Origin: G963422705 sp963422705
Lineage (GTDB): Bacteria; Poribacteria; WGA-4E; WGA-3G
Reading direction: 5' to 3'
NCBI GenBank assembly: GCA_963422705.1
Contig: OY730443.1
Coordinates: 1,240,001 to 1,304,000, forward strand
Length of the DNA stretch: 64,000 bases
Below the pieces are notes generated by a model. The model saw only the letters and a program-made list of their open reading frames with translations. It made no database searches and was not told the DNA's origin. Below, in pieces: positions 53,449 to 63,413 of this stretch. Position 1 is the stretch's first letter. Each line of letters begins with the position of its first letter. The position numbers and the translations under genes are program-made.

Positions 53449-54255
53449 ATGATAAAAAAAGGAAATGTTGTCGTCATCACCGGCGCAGCAAGTGGTATTG
53501 GCCGGGCGTTAGCTGAACGATTCGCAGCGGAAGGCATGAGAATTGTACTTGCCGATGTAGAAGAGAAAGCCTTGCTGGAAACTGAGGCCGCCCTCATATC
53601 CACCGGGGCAACTGTGATTGCCGTTAGAACAGATGTTTCAAACGCATCAGATATGGAAACGCTTGCCCGTCGAACGCTCACCGCTTTTGGGGCAGTGCAT
53701 ATTCTGTGTAACAACGCCGGTGTCGTTTGTAGTCGCCCTATTTGGGAACATAGCCTTGAAGATTGGGAATGGGTGTTAGGCGTTAACCTCTGGGGTGTCA
53801 TTCACGGTATTCGGACATTTATCCCACTCATGCTCGCACAAGAAACGGAATGTCATATCGTTAACACCGCATCTATTTTGGGATTAGTCAGCGGAGCAGA
53901 CACAGGCATCTATAAGGTGAGCAAACACGGTGTGGTGGTACTTTCGGAGAACCTCGCGGAGGAATTAGAACAAAAAGGGGCTCGAATTCAGGTACATGTA
54001 CTGTGTCCGGGTTGGGTGCGAACAGGCATTCTGGATGCAGTTCGAAACCGTCCACAGCACTTAGCTAAGTATCAAGCGCATCACGGAATAGAAAATTCAC
54101 ACCGCGCTAGAACAGAGATGAAAGCAGGGATGTGCCCGTCTGAAGTCGCAAGCCATGTCTACAATGCTATTCAGCATGGGACGTTCTATATTTTCACACA
54201 TCCGGAAATGAAAGCACAAATTCACGAACGGATGAAGCGGATTCTCTCAGCATAA
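53449..54255 (+). CDS. Short-chain dehydrogenase/reductase (SDR)
   Basis: A 268-residue classical SDR. It has VVVITGAASGIGRALAERFA for NAD(P) binding, NNAGVV in the fourth strand, the catalytic serine in NTASILGLVSG, and tyrosine and lysine in IYKVSKHGVV, followed by VLCPGWVRTGI. Complete active site. Substrate unknown. No clear Shine-Dalgarno ahead of the ATG; a good promoter lies 70 bases upstream, so its leader is short. Converges with the large membrane-protein gene 11 bases after its stop. Confidence 0.92.
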   Translation: MIKKGNVVVITGAASGIGRALAERFAAEGMRIVLADVEEKALLETEAALISTGATVIAVRTDVSNASDMETLARRTLTAFGAVHILCNNAGVVCSRPIWEHSLEDWEWVLGVNLWGVIHGIRTFIPLMLAQETECHIVNTASILGLVSGADTGIYKVSKHGVVVLSENLAEELEQKGARIQVHVLCPGWVRTGILDAVRNRPQHLAKYQAHHGIENSHRARTEMKAGMCPSEVASHVYNAIQHGTFYIFTHPEMKAQIHERMKRILSA

Positions 54256-54266
54256 TATGATGGGAC

Positions 54267-56183
54267 TTAGTCAGGCAAAATACGGTACCCGGTGCTAATA
54301 CCCGTCACCATTCCAATAATTGCCCAGATGCCGGCACACGTCATCTCCCCGAAGACAAGCCCAAGGAATATCGGACGGGCTTGCCGATAAGCCTTGAGCC
54401 CACCGTACTTTACAATGGTAAATTTCAACCCCCACCCTAAGAAGATGGAGAACCATAACTTAAATGTTGCCCAGGAACTCAGCATCGTGTAACCGAGCGG
54501 ATGCAGCGGCCACCAAACAAAGGTCTGACGCATCCACATCAACCATGCAGTAAAACCGCTACCGAACAAGATAAAACCCGTGTTTGTCCAATTCGTGGAC
54601 GTTTTCGGGCTTGTTAGAATCCCCTCCAACTGCCGCATGAACCAGCTGCCCCCCGTATAAGGCGCACCGTGAGCATAGCTAATTTTTATCGCGGAGTAAT
54701 ACGAGATAGCGAGTCCGATTACCATCGCAACACCCATCGCAACGAGTAGTTGCCGACGTTTGACGCGCGCCTCATCCGCAGCCTTCAACCCGTTCAGGAT
54801 ATTCGGCATCATGAACTCACGTAGATCCAATGTGAGACAGACGGGATGCATTAAGAGCGATGTCAATGTTGACGGGTGAATTCTTGAGGTACCGAGCGTT
54901 GTTAAAAAAAAACTCTGTGGGGAAAATGATGGATTGATGAACGGAATACCACCGTTAATCACTTGCCAAGTTAACACGATGTACATTGCCAGTAGGAACA
55001 GCACAAAACCGAGGGCGAAGGGGATAGACATGCCCATCAAATGATTCAAGAAGACAAGGACACAGATACCACTGAGGAGCCCAAAGATTGTCACACCGTG
55101 CGGCATCGCCTCGTCGGATGGACGGAACTGCAACATGTTCCTAATATGATGTCGGGCTTTCCAAAGCGCAATCGCAACAAATGCCAAGCATGCACCCGCC
55201 TCCTGCGCCGCACTAAACGACTTGCCCGTCCATTGGACACCCGGACCAGAACTGAGTTGAAACCCAAGCAGTGCACCAGTCAGACATTGAAGTTTGTAAA
55301 AGACGAAGAAAAACCAGATGCTAAAAGAGACTTCCAAAGTCAGCAGGTAACTAAAGCCTACCATCGACCAGAAGATAACAATTTGAAAAGGACGTAGCGC
55401 ACTCCAGGGCCGTTCAGATAAGTAGGAGTTGAGCCAAAAATCGCGCGGCACGTGCGGCATCGAAGGGAAAAACGTATGGAGCCCATTCATCGTATGAAGG
55501 AAAACCGGAAACGCAAATCCAAACCAGAGCGCACTGCTTTTAAAAAGTGGTCCGAGATTGCCCTTCCCTTGTATCGACATTTCGACGGGCAACTTAACCA
55601 GCGGAAAAGCGCAGCGTTCATATTCCACCCACTGCTTCCGCAGCAACACCGAAAGACAAATCATCACAAAATAGACTACGATGACATAGGCACTCCAAAT
55701 CAGAATAGGCGTCATCCACGCGCCCCAAGGGAGCGAATCACCGGCGAACAATCCTTCATAGAAAGAGCGGATAGCCGTTTCATCGCGCACAACACGCCAG
55801 TGCGGAATGTAGTGATGAAACAGAGACATCCAATCATTTTCAGGCGTGGCGAAGTATTGATACGCTACCATCGGACTTAGCGCATACCGCATCATGCCCG
55901 AAGACGGAATGCCCGCAGGCGCCAACATAATACACCACACCGTGACAAGTTCACCCGGCGAAAACGCAGCGCCGGGACGTATCTCTTTTAAGATAACGTT
56001 TACACCCAACACCAACACAATTAATACGAAGAAGGGCGCAACAGGAAAATGCCCGCCTGCTAGAAAGATATTACGGATTACGTAATCGTTGTAGGGCGCT
56101 AGTAAACATTCGGTGGCAGCGCAGACAAGACCGGTTATCACAGCGCGGGCAGTGAGACTATTACGGTTTCCCTGTTCAATCAA
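54267..56183 (-). CDS. Large polytopic membrane protein (DUF6785-like)
   Basis: A 638-residue protein with about fourteen hydrophobic segments, starting at a TTG with GAGG 11 bases upstream; no ATG is available in the first 50 codons. Characteristic pieces are CLLAPYNDYVIRNIFLAGGH, WCIMLAPAGIPSSGMMRYAL and the conserved end region HPLGYTMLSSWATFKLWF. This resembles a family of unknown function (DUF6785/DUF6784) widespread in Planctomycetes and Poribacteria, distantly similar to oligopeptide transporters. A transport role is inferred only from topology. Confidence 0.7.
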   Translation of the reverse strand: MIEQGNRNSLTARAVITGLVCAATECLLAPYNDYVIRNIFLAGGHFPVAPFFVLIVLVLGVNVILKEIRPGAAFSPGELVTVWCIMLAPAGIPSSGMMRYALSPMVAYQYFATPENDWMSLFHHYIPHWRVVRDETAIRSFYEGLFAGDSLPWGAWMTPILIWSAYVIVVYFVMICLSVLLRKQWVEYERCAFPLVKLPVEMSIQGKGNLGPLFKSSALWFGFAFPVFLHTMNGLHTFFPSMPHVPRDFWLNSYLSERPWSALRPFQIVIFWSMVGFSYLLTLEVSFSIWFFFVFYKLQCLTGALLGFQLSSGPGVQWTGKSFSAAQEAGACLAFVAIALWKARHHIRNMLQFRPSDEAMPHGVTIFGLLSGICVLVFLNHLMGMSIPFALGFVLFLLAMYIVLTWQVINGGIPFINPSFSPQSFFLTTLGTSRIHPSTLTSLLMHPVCLTLDLREFMMPNILNGLKAADEARVKRRQLLVAMGVAMVIGLAISYYSAIKISYAHGAPYTGGSWFMRQLEGILTSPKTSTNWTNTGFILFGSGFTAWLMWMRQTFVWWPLHPLGYTMLSSWATFKLWFSIFLGWGLKFTIVKYGGLKAYRQARPIFLGLVFGEMTCAGIWAIIGMVTGISTGYRILPD

Positions 56184-56684
56184 TGTCAGTTATCCTCGTT
56201 ACATCGCCCCGCTCGCCGAGGACGGATTTAGTCATTCCAAATATGCTTTAATATTTTTAGGTTACATCATTACACAAATTCTCGCCAATTCTACCATAAA
56301 AATCGTTATTTCTCAACAACTTGTTAGCATGCTGATAGAGCAATTGGGTTTCCCTGAAAATAGCATGCGCATTCACAAGTTTCCGCTGCGGAAGCATGCC
56401 CCTCATTGCGCCCATAAAATTTTGCATCGAGCGAAATTGCTTACACAGACTTAAAGAGGTAAAGCATTAACAGTGGATAGACTTTCCGCAATGGGAACTG
56501 AGACTGTTATCCCCATAACCAATTATAGGACTTCGTCTATTAGGATGCAAAAAAAATACATGACAAAGACGTGAAAGTCAAGTAGAATATGTGGTGCCGT
56601 TACGAGAAACGGAAACCAACTAAAAGGCTGTGAGGACATGCACTGCGAATAGCAGTCTTATCACTTCCTACGAGGAAAGATTGA
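56184..56684. other. Intergenic region
   Basis: 501 bases between divergent genes. Apart from a weak promoter at 56560 I see no coding sequence or RNA gene. Confidence 0.5.
56560..56588 (+). promoter_or_regulatory. Candidate promoter of PhyH-HEAT gene
   Basis: ATGACA (56560-56565), 17-base spacer, TAGAAT (56583-56588); weaker than the others listed. Confidence 0.4.
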
Positions 56685-58226
56685 ATGCCACCAATTTTGT
56701 TAGGAAACGGAAGGTGTCGTATGCAAGCAAATTCGGTCCTTTTTACCGATGAACAGATGCAAGATTTTATTACGAACGGTTATGTCACAGTTAAGACAGA
56801 TTTGCCTCGCAGCTTTCATGAGGCTATCTATCGTAAAACGCAAGACCTGATAAAAAAAGAAGGAAATTTGGGCAATAACATCTTGCCACGGATTCCGGAG
56901 TTGCAGGCGGTTTTTGAGGAGCAGAGGGTGCGAGGGGCATTGACGAGTATTTTAGGCAAGAATTACGTTATGCATTCGCACCGGCACCCGCATCAGAATC
57001 GTCCTCACAGTGACGGGCAAGGGTTTCATAAGGATAGCTACTGGGGATATCAGAAAATTCGACATCACCGAACCCGTTGGGCAATGGCGTTTTACTATCC
57101 GCAAGATTCACCTAAAGAGATTGGACCATCTTCGATTCTACCGGGAACACAATACTATAGCACCCGCCTTGCAGAAAATAACGAAAACGAATTACCATTG
57201 AGCGGGGAAGCGGGGACGGTAACAATTATTCACTTTGATTTATGGCATCGTGCCATGGCGAATCGCACGGATAAAACGCGGTATATGATGAAGTTTCAGT
57301 TTATCCGGATGGATGAACCGCTGTCACCGGAATGGAATGTGGAAACGCCGAATTGGGACGGCGAAAAACGCAATGGAAACGGCAGCACATCGCTAATTCA
57401 GCACCAAGGGACATGGCGGCACGTGTGGAATTGGGCAGCCGGACAGAAAAATCCGAACCCCTCTCAAGCGAATCATAGAAACCTATCTGCTTGCATCACA
57501 GCATTGCAGCGTAAAAATCCGCAAGGACGTTCGCGTGCAGCCGATGAATTGGGGCTGTTCGGGGATTCTGCTGCAGAGGCAGTTCCGATGCTAATTGAAG
57601 CACTGCACGACAATTATGAACCAGTACGCCTGAATGCTGCTTATGCACTAGGAACTATTGGAAATCCAGCTGTCCCGGGGCTGATAGAGACACTCGGAGA
57701 CGAAAACGGCGCCACACGACGGATAGCGGCATACGCGCTGGCGGCAGTCGGCGAACCTGCTGTACCGACACTGAGCGAGGCCTTAAGTCATACGGAAGAC
57801 GCAGTCCGGCTTGAAGCAGCGTACGCTTTAGCACAAATTGGCAATGAGGCCCACGCAGCAGTTCCGGCCCTGCTACAGCGGACGACAGATGCCTGTGTCG
57901 AGGTAAGACGTTATATTGCGGAGGCATTCGGTAGCATTGGCACAGGCACAGCAGCTGCCGTACCCGCCTTGAGTGCTATGCTTGAAGGAGATGACGACGA
58001 TGAAGTCCGGTTTGAAGCGGCTTTAGCATTAGCAAAAATCGGACTGCCTGCAAATGATGCCCTCCGTATCCTAACGGGTGCACTCAGTGATAAGAACCGG
58101 TATGTGCGTGACAACGCCGTCTTGGCGTTAAAACGGATTGACACCCCGGAAGCGGAAGAGGCCTTGCTTGATTATCTCTTGACGTCCCGGTGGTGTGCCA
58201 TTACAAATCGTGAAAGCACATTTTAA
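56685..58226 (+). CDS. Phytanoyl-CoA dioxygenase (PhyH) domain fused to HEAT repeats
   Basis: A 513-residue fusion. Residues 20-230 form a 2-oxoglutarate/Fe(II) dioxygenase of the PhyH family: GFHKDSYWGYQK carries the HxD iron ligands and HFDLWHRAMANRTDKTRYMM the distal histidine and the 2-oxoglutarate arginine. From about residue 270 to the end are six or so HEAT/PBS-lyase repeats (NAAYALGTIGNPAVPGLIE, RLEAAYALAQIGNEAH, FEAALALAKIGLP). So an oxygenase is tethered to a protein-interaction solenoid. PhyH genes are strongly expanded in Poribacteria; substrates are unknown. AGGA before the ATG. Confidence 0.88.
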   Translation: MPPILLGNGRCRMQANSVLFTDEQMQDFITNGYVTVKTDLPRSFHEAIYRKTQDLIKKEGNLGNNILPRIPELQAVFEEQRVRGALTSILGKNYVMHSHRHPHQNRPHSDGQGFHKDSYWGYQKIRHHRTRWAMAFYYPQDSPKEIGPSSILPGTQYYSTRLAENNENELPLSGEAGTVTIIHFDLWHRAMANRTDKTRYMMKFQFIRMDEPLSPEWNVETPNWDGEKRNGNGSTSLIQHQGTWRHVWNWAAGQKNPNPSQANHRNLSACITALQRKNPQGRSRAADELGLFGDSAAEAVPMLIEALHDNYEPVRLNAAYALGTIGNPAVPGLIETLGDENGATRRIAAYALAAVGEPAVPTLSEALSHTEDAVRLEAAYALAQIGNEAHAAVPALLQRTTDACVEVRRYIAEAFGSIGTGTAAAVPALSAMLEGDDDDEVRFEAALALAKIGLPANDALRILTGALSDKNRYVRDNAVLALKRIDTPEAEEALLDYLLTSRWCAITNRESTF

Positions 58227-58237
58227 CAGATGGCGCC

Positions 58238-58580
58238 ATGAATATGCTCAACTACACGCGTTTGATTAAAAATGGAACACTCATTGAGCCCAGAGAGAGT
58301 ATCCATGCCCGTAAGGATATAGGGTTGTCAATGGGCACGTATCCGCTGATGCCGCATTGGGAAGGTGACGAGTGTACGGGCAGAAACGATATTGATGCCA
58401 GTCCTGGCCGGCACGTTAGCCGTTGGCGCATGGGGCAACGCCGTGGTGTCTGAACTTCGCGCTGGTGAATTTCAACTTATAGACGCGTGTGGAAAAACCA
58501 GGACAGACAGAAAGAAGCTGGAACCTATCGTTGTTATCAAAGGAGGCAGAATCTATCGCCAGCGATACATAACCCATTAA
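58238..58580 (+). pseudogene. Internally deleted amidohydrolase (deacetylase-type metallohydrolase)
   Basis: The first 30 codons (MNMLNYTRLIKNGTLIEPRE, then SIHARKDIGLSMG) are the N-terminus of a dihydroorotase/deacetylase-like amidohydrolase. The last 60 codons, in another frame, are its C-terminus: GTLAVGAWGNAVVSELRAGE, FQLIDACGKTRTDRKKLEP, IVVIKGGRIYRQRY. The roughly 300 residues of catalytic barrel that should lie between are missing, leaving about 50 bases of junction. Remains of a gene that was lost by an internal deletion. Confidence 0.7.
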
Positions 58581-60181
58581 GGATGGGGTTGCGAAGCCTT
58601 AGGTTTCTCCTTCGGCGCGTTAGAATCCGGACCGAAACGGATATGCAATGCCGCCCCAGGGGCATGTTCTTTTCCATAAAGCCCGTGCTTAATCACCCAG
58701 AAAATCACTGTTGTACCTACCATTACCACTATCCCATATAGCCCCACTTTCCACACCAATTCGGTGAAGGAAAAAGGGATACCCACCTGTTCCGGGACGG
58801 TTTGCGCGCCAACAGCCATCAGAACGGTGCAGATAATGGCGTTGAAAGTAATAACACCCTCTGTCACCAAACGATGTGGACTGAAACCGACTAACGCGCG
58901 CTCAAAGTTGAAGATGACAACACACCACAAAAAGACGAAATAGAGCAGTTGCCCTTTGCCTAGCCAGCTATCAGAGATAAACGGAATAGAACGATTAAGA
59001 TTTACCCATAGAATTATACCTAATGCAAGACTGAGCGAAATATAGAAAAGTTCGAACCAGCCTATCCAGCCTTTCGAACGTCGAAACCAGCCCGCCAATG
59101 AGAGGCCAAAAAACTTCTCCGGGAACGAATCAACTTGTTCAACCCACGTCGTCGTAGCCTTCCGATAATTTAGATACGTCAAAATGATGAGAACAAAGAA
59201 AACCGCAAACATCTCTATCCAACGCGGGAAATCCGGAGCTGAATCCAACACAGGTGTCCGATTCAACAAGAAACCGAACGTCACGGCAAGTCCTAGTCCA
59301 AAAAGCAGTCCTTGTGTCTGTTCCATAACACTGTGCCAGTTCGTATGGAGTCCCGTTCGGATGTAGACTAATTTTAGCAGTTGCCCGAAGGAAAAGGCGA
59401 TACCCCCGGTAAAACCACTCATTAAAGTCGCAAAGGCGACGCCATCGAGTTGGTAACGCCAACAGTATACCAAGACACCAACTACGAGCCCAACACATCC
59501 TGCCCAATTGTCACCGCGTGGCGGTGTCATTCGGAGCCCGAAAACGTTCACTAAAAGTAAAAACGCCACGAACCAGCCGACACCCATATGGAGAATGAGC
59601 GAGGTACCAATATCTAAACCTCCCCGGAAAACAACGACAATCAGCGTCGCAACAATAGCGACGAGGGCGGCCAACCAATCCGTATCATACCAATAGAGTG
59701 AACTTTCGTGGCGTTGCATCCGTTTCGTCGAAAAAAAATAGTCGTTTATAACTGCTTGAAGTGCCCAACCGATAAAGACGGCACTTATCGGAATAAAGAA
59801 AAGTGACAATTGTTCATGGGTGAGAAACAGAGGTAGCACCGTTCCCGCACCGCCAAGGGATGCCCATAAGAAACCGATAACAAACAGATTCGCGAAACCG
59901 TAAAGCACCGTCGGCGAGTGGGACGAATGCGTATAGCCAATCACCTGCATATAAGACATACTGCCGCCAAATGACCAGCCGAGCGCCCCGAACATCGCGA
60001 AATAGTGAACGTATCGCCACCAATCCTCGCGTCCGGAAAGCATGACGATTGCCATCGCGGCGAGTGCACCGGGTAACGCCGCCCCATATTCATGCCCAAA
60101 ATTACCCCGAATCCCCCAACCAACGCAGAGGGATAATCCACATAGAATTACCATTTGCCAAGGAATAGCTATCATTTCCAT
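58577..60181 (-). CDS. Large polytopic membrane protein of unknown function
   Basis: A 534-residue protein with about fifteen hydrophobic segments; I do not recognise a named family. Notable pieces are GWGIRGNFGHEYGAALPGAL near the N-terminus, GGSMSYMQVIGYTHSS, FGLRMTPPRGDNWAGCVGLV and GFTGGIAFSFGQLLKLVYIR. The glycine-rich first third suggests packed helices as in a channel or transporter. A soluble, proline- and lysine-rich tail closes it. Its stop overlaps the end of the amidohydrolase relic. No clear Shine-Dalgarno. Confidence 0.7.
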   Translation of the reverse strand: MEMIAIPWQMVILCGLSLCVGWGIRGNFGHEYGAALPGALAAMAIVMLSGREDWWRYVHYFAMFGALGWSFGGSMSYMQVIGYTHSSHSPTVLYGFANLFVIGFLWASLGGAGTVLPLFLTHEQLSLFFIPISAVFIGWALQAVINDYFFSTKRMQRHESSLYWYDTDWLAALVAIVATLIVVVFRGGLDIGTSLILHMGVGWFVAFLLLVNVFGLRMTPPRGDNWAGCVGLVVGVLVYCWRYQLDGVAFATLMSGFTGGIAFSFGQLLKLVYIRTGLHTNWHSVMEQTQGLLFGLGLAVTFGFLLNRTPVLDSAPDFPRWIEMFAVFFVLIILTYLNYRKATTTWVEQVDSFPEKFFGLSLAGWFRRSKGWIGWFELFYISLSLALGIILWVNLNRSIPFISDSWLGKGQLLYFVFLWCVVIFNFERALVGFSPHRLVTEGVITFNAIICTVLMAVGAQTVPEQVGIPFSFTELVWKVGLYGIVVMVGTTVIFWVIKHGLYGKEHAPGAALHIRFGPDSNAPKEKPKASQPHP

Positions 60182-60487
60182 ATTATTATCCTATTTCGTC
60201 CATGACGGATAAGCACAACTCACATCATGGAACTGGGATGCAAAATAGAGCAGAGCCACGCTCTATTCAAAAAAATAAGTTGCTGCCATTATCTAGGATG
60301 TGGAGTTTCTTGTCAATAGGACAGCAAAACCGACTCAAAATCGAAGCAGAAATAACCATAGAAACGTTTCGTTTATACACAAAAAGGTTCTCAATATTCA
60401 CAGAAAGCAATTTGCGTTGCATCTATTTTGCAGATGTGATATGGTAACACGTCTAGAAAAACTGAAAAATTCTGCCGGAGAAAAAAT
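60182..60487. other. Divergent intergenic region
   Basis: About 300 bases with no gene. A weak promoter-like pair TTGCAT (60417) - 17 - TATGGT (60440) faces the Gfo/Idh/MocA gene. Confidence 0.45.
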
Positions 60488-61615
60488 ATGAATCGCGTCA
60501 GGATAGGTATTATCGGTTGTGGAGCAATTGCGCAAATTCAGCATCTGCCGAACCTTGCTGAACTTCATAGGGAATTTGATGTCCCGATTGTCTGCGACAT
60601 ATCGCTAGCGACAGCGAAAGCCGTTACCGAGCGGTTCCACATTCCCGCCTACGTCACAGATTACACCGAATTACTAAAAACAGATGTCGATGCCGTGCTG
60701 CTTTGTCACGGCGACCCGAAAACAGAAGTGGCACTTGCCGCCCTTGAAGCCGGGAAGCATGTCTTTATTGAGAAACCGGTCTGTTTTTCAATTCAAGAGA
60801 TGGATGCCATGTTATCCGCCCAACAAAAGGCGGGAACAGTTGCACAAGCAGGCTACATGAAGGTGCATGACCCGGCCTTTCAACTTGCAAAGTCTGAAGT
60901 GAAGACAATGGAGAGTTATCGATTTGTTCAGATAAACCATCTGCATCCGAATAATCGTTTGCACTTGAGTCAATTTGACGTCGAACGTTTCAGCGATGTC
61001 CCCCCGGATGCATTTAAGCCGGCTACGAAGGCACGTGAGAAGGCCCTGTCAGAAGCAATAGGCGAGCTGTTATTGAAAAATCGGCTTGCCAACGATATCC
61101 GAAGTCAAGCGGAACGCGTCTTCTTCTTACTTGCCGGCAGTATGATTCACGATATTTATAGTTTGCGAGTCATGTTGGGCACACCGAGTGAAGTGATTAG
61201 CACGGAAGTCTGGGCTGAAGGGCGCGGGGTAAGCATCATGTTTTCGTACCCGAACGGTGCCCGTTGCGTCGCGACATGGGTGGACTTGCCGCATCTGTGG
61301 GATTTTAAAGAAACGTTAGAAATTTACGGAGATAACAAACGGGTATTGGTGTCTTATCCGACGGGTTTCTCACGCGGAATCCTTTCAGAGGTAACAATAT
61401 ACGGCATAGATGCAGAAGGGACGTCCTATAACAAACAGCCTGCTGTAGAATGGGAAAGCGCGTTTGTACGGGAGCTACGCCATTTTCATAAATGCATCAC
61501 ACAAGGAGACGCGTGTTATACAGCCCTGGCATCTGCCCGTCATGATATCTCGCTAATTATTGACATTGTGGAATGTTATGTGACGCGTCAACCGGTGGTG
61601 TGTGGAAAGCGATAA
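60488..61615 (+). CDS. Gfo/Idh/MocA family oxidoreductase
   Basis: A 375-residue protein. VRIGIIGCGAIAQIQHLPNL binds the nucleotide, FIEKPVCFS carries the conserved EKP lysine, and the C-terminal domain has LAGSMIHDIYSLRVMLG with the histidine/aspartate expected in the active site. GGAG six bases before the ATG. Unlike the other two family members here, it has a shorter substrate loop and an extended helical insert (about residues 175-205, KPATKAREKALSEAIGELLL). Substrate unknown. Confidence 0.9.
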   Translation: MNRVRIGIIGCGAIAQIQHLPNLAELHREFDVPIVCDISLATAKAVTERFHIPAYVTDYTELLKTDVDAVLLCHGDPKTEVALAALEAGKHVFIEKPVCFSIQEMDAMLSAQQKAGTVAQAGYMKVHDPAFQLAKSEVKTMESYRFVQINHLHPNNRLHLSQFDVERFSDVPPDAFKPATKAREKALSEAIGELLLKNRLANDIRSQAERVFFLLAGSMIHDIYSLRVMLGTPSEVISTEVWAEGRGVSIMFSYPNGARCVATWVDLPHLWDFKETLEIYGDNKRVLVSYPTGFSRGILSEVTIYGIDAEGTSYNKQPAVEWESAFVRELRHFHKCITQGDACYTALASARHDISLIIDIVECYVTRQPVVCGKR

Positions 61616-61760
61616 AACCGTTTCAAGACACCGTTCAGAGATGACTTGTAGTCCCTCATTGCTAACAGAGGCAGCTCTTCAGAAAATTCCCCGAGTCGTT
61701 TTTCAAGGAGTGATTCATCGGCCGGAAGTTCCCCTGGTTCCTTCCGGAGCACCGTGTAGT

Positions 61761-62525
61761 CTACCACGCCACCCAACCACCGTCAACAGCGATGGTTTGC
61801 CCCGTGACCCAATTTGCGGCCTCTGATGCTAAAAACAAAACAGCCCCAACCACTTCATCGACTTCACCAACGCGCCCCATGGGGATGCGCCGGACGACGT
61901 CCTCATAAAATTCCTTCCGCTGCAAGAGTACCTCCGCGAGTGGTGTTCGCGTAAAAGCCGGCGCGACAGCATTCACGGTTACATTATGTGGTGCCCATTC
62001 AACGGCGAGCCCCTTGGTTAATAGAACAACGCCGCCCTTACTACCGGAATACGCGGTGCGTAAGGGGCCACCGACTAACCCCATCGTGGAAGAGATATTA
62101 ATAATTTTTCCACTTTTCCGTGCTATCATCGGCTTAACGAGCGTCTGTGTTAAAAAGAACAAACCTTTGAGATTTAAATCATAGATTGCATCCCAATCTT
62201 CTTCACTAAGTTCAAGGGCCGGTTTAGGGCGATTCGTCCCGGCATTATTGACAAGAACATCAATGCGTCCCCATACGTCAATAGCGGATTGCGCGCCCTG
62301 AGCGACATCGTTCATATTGCTAATATCAAAAACGACAGATTCTGCTTCTCCACCGTTTGCTCGAATCTCATCGGCAACTTCTTCCAAGTCAGCGAGTGTT
62401 CGACTGTTCAAGATAAGCTTCGCGCCCATCTGTGCTGCGGCGATAGCGATACCGCGCCCGATGCCTTTTCCGGAACCCGTGACAAACATCACCTTATCTT
62501 TCAATTCAAATCCGGGAAATGCCAT
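61761..62525 (-). CDS. SDR family oxidoreductase (3-oxoacyl-reductase/gluconate dehydrogenase-like)
   Basis: A 254-residue classical SDR: VMFVTGSGKGIGRGIAIAAA for cofactor, NNAGTNRP, serine in INISSTMGLVGG, tyrosine and lysine in TAYSGSKGGVVLL, and VTVNAVAPAFTRTPL. It ends GQTIAVDGGWVAW, typical of FabG-like and sugar-acid dehydrogenases. All catalytic residues are present. GGAG seven bases before ATG. Lies 36 bases downstream of folD on the same strand, probably co-transcribed. Confidence 0.93.
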   Translation of the reverse strand: MAFPGFELKDKVMFVTGSGKGIGRGIAIAAAQMGAKLILNSRTLADLEEVADEIRANGGEAESVVFDISNMNDVAQGAQSAIDVWGRIDVLVNNAGTNRPKPALELSEEDWDAIYDLNLKGLFFLTQTLVKPMIARKSGKIINISSTMGLVGGPLRTAYSGSKGGVVLLTKGLAVEWAPHNVTVNAVAPAFTRTPLAEVLLQRKEFYEDVVRRIPMGRVGEVDEVVGAVLFLASEAANWVTGQTIAVDGGWVAW

Positions 62526-62561
62526 TTCTCTTCTCCTTTTACGTTCTAAAGAATTTTTTAA

Positions 62562-63413
62562 CTATCCGCCTGCGAAATGAAAGTCGTCAGTTGCTAATTT
62601 TAATGTATTTTCTAACAACATGGCGCGCGTCATCGGACCGACGCCCCCAGGCACAGGCGTCATAAATCGCGCGATATGCTTTACATCGTCAAATTTGACA
62701 TCGCCAACAGCCCGATTTTCAAGGTGGTTCATTCCGACATCAATCACGGTAGCACCGGCTTTCACCATATCCGCAGTGATAAACATAGGTTTCCCAACTG
62801 CTGCGATTAGGATATCCGCTTTTTTCGTCTGTGCAGCAAGTTCCTTTGTCTTGGAGTGGCAATATGTGACTGTCGCGTCTCGATTGAGAAGCATCATGCC
62901 AACCGATTTCCCCACAAGCGGGCTCCTGCCGACACAAACAGCGTGTTTACCCGCAATTGGCTGATTTGCAGATTCAATGAGCCGGATAATTCCTGAAGGC
63001 GTACACGGCGTAATCCGCTCGCGATTGATGAGTAAGTTTCCTAAATTGATTGGGGTGAGGCCATCAGCATCCTTATCAGGCGAGATTGCATCAATAACTG
63101 CCTGTGCCTCAATTCCATCGGGGAGAGGCAGTTGCACCAACATTCCGTGAATATCCTGCCGTACGTTGAGCGTTTCAATGTGGTGAATAAGTTGCTGCTG
63201 GCTAATATTCGCCGGTAGGCGGTGGACTTCTGAATGGAAATGGACTTTTTCACAATCGCGCTGCTTATGTTTTATATATAGGGTTGATGCAGGATTATCA
63301 CCGACTTGAACGACAGCGAGCCCCGGGGTGAACGTTAATTCTTTGAGTTTCCGCCGAATCTGACGCCGGATACGCTGCGCAAGACGACTGCCATTGAGGA
63401 TTTCTGACGACAA
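62562..63413 (-). CDS. folD: Bifunctional methylenetetrahydrofolate dehydrogenase/cyclohydrolase
   Basis: A 283-residue folate C1 enzyme. Signatures: LAVVQVGDNPASTLYIKHKQ with the catalytic lysine after YIKHK, HGMLVQLPLPDGI, DKDADGLTP, PCTPSGI, CVGRSPLVGKSVGMMLL, and PVPGGVGPMTRAMLLENT. All residues of the substrate and NADP sites appear present. The start is a TTG at 63411-63413 with GGAGGGAAGGG upstream; it gives MSSEILNGSRL, the usual FolD opening. A further TTG 14 codons upstream is in frame but is not needed. Confidence 0.95.
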   Translation of the reverse strand: MSSEILNGSRLAQRIRRQIRRKLKELTFTPGLAVVQVGDNPASTLYIKHKQRDCEKVHFHSEVHRLPANISQQQLIHHIETLNVRQDIHGMLVQLPLPDGIEAQAVIDAISPDKDADGLTPINLGNLLINRERITPCTPSGIIRLIESANQPIAGKHAVCVGRSPLVGKSVGMMLLNRDATVTYCHSKTKELAAQTKKADILIAAVGKPMFITADMVKAGATVIDVGMNHLENRAVGDVKFDDVKHIARFMTPVPGGVGPMTRAMLLENTLKLATDDFHFAGG

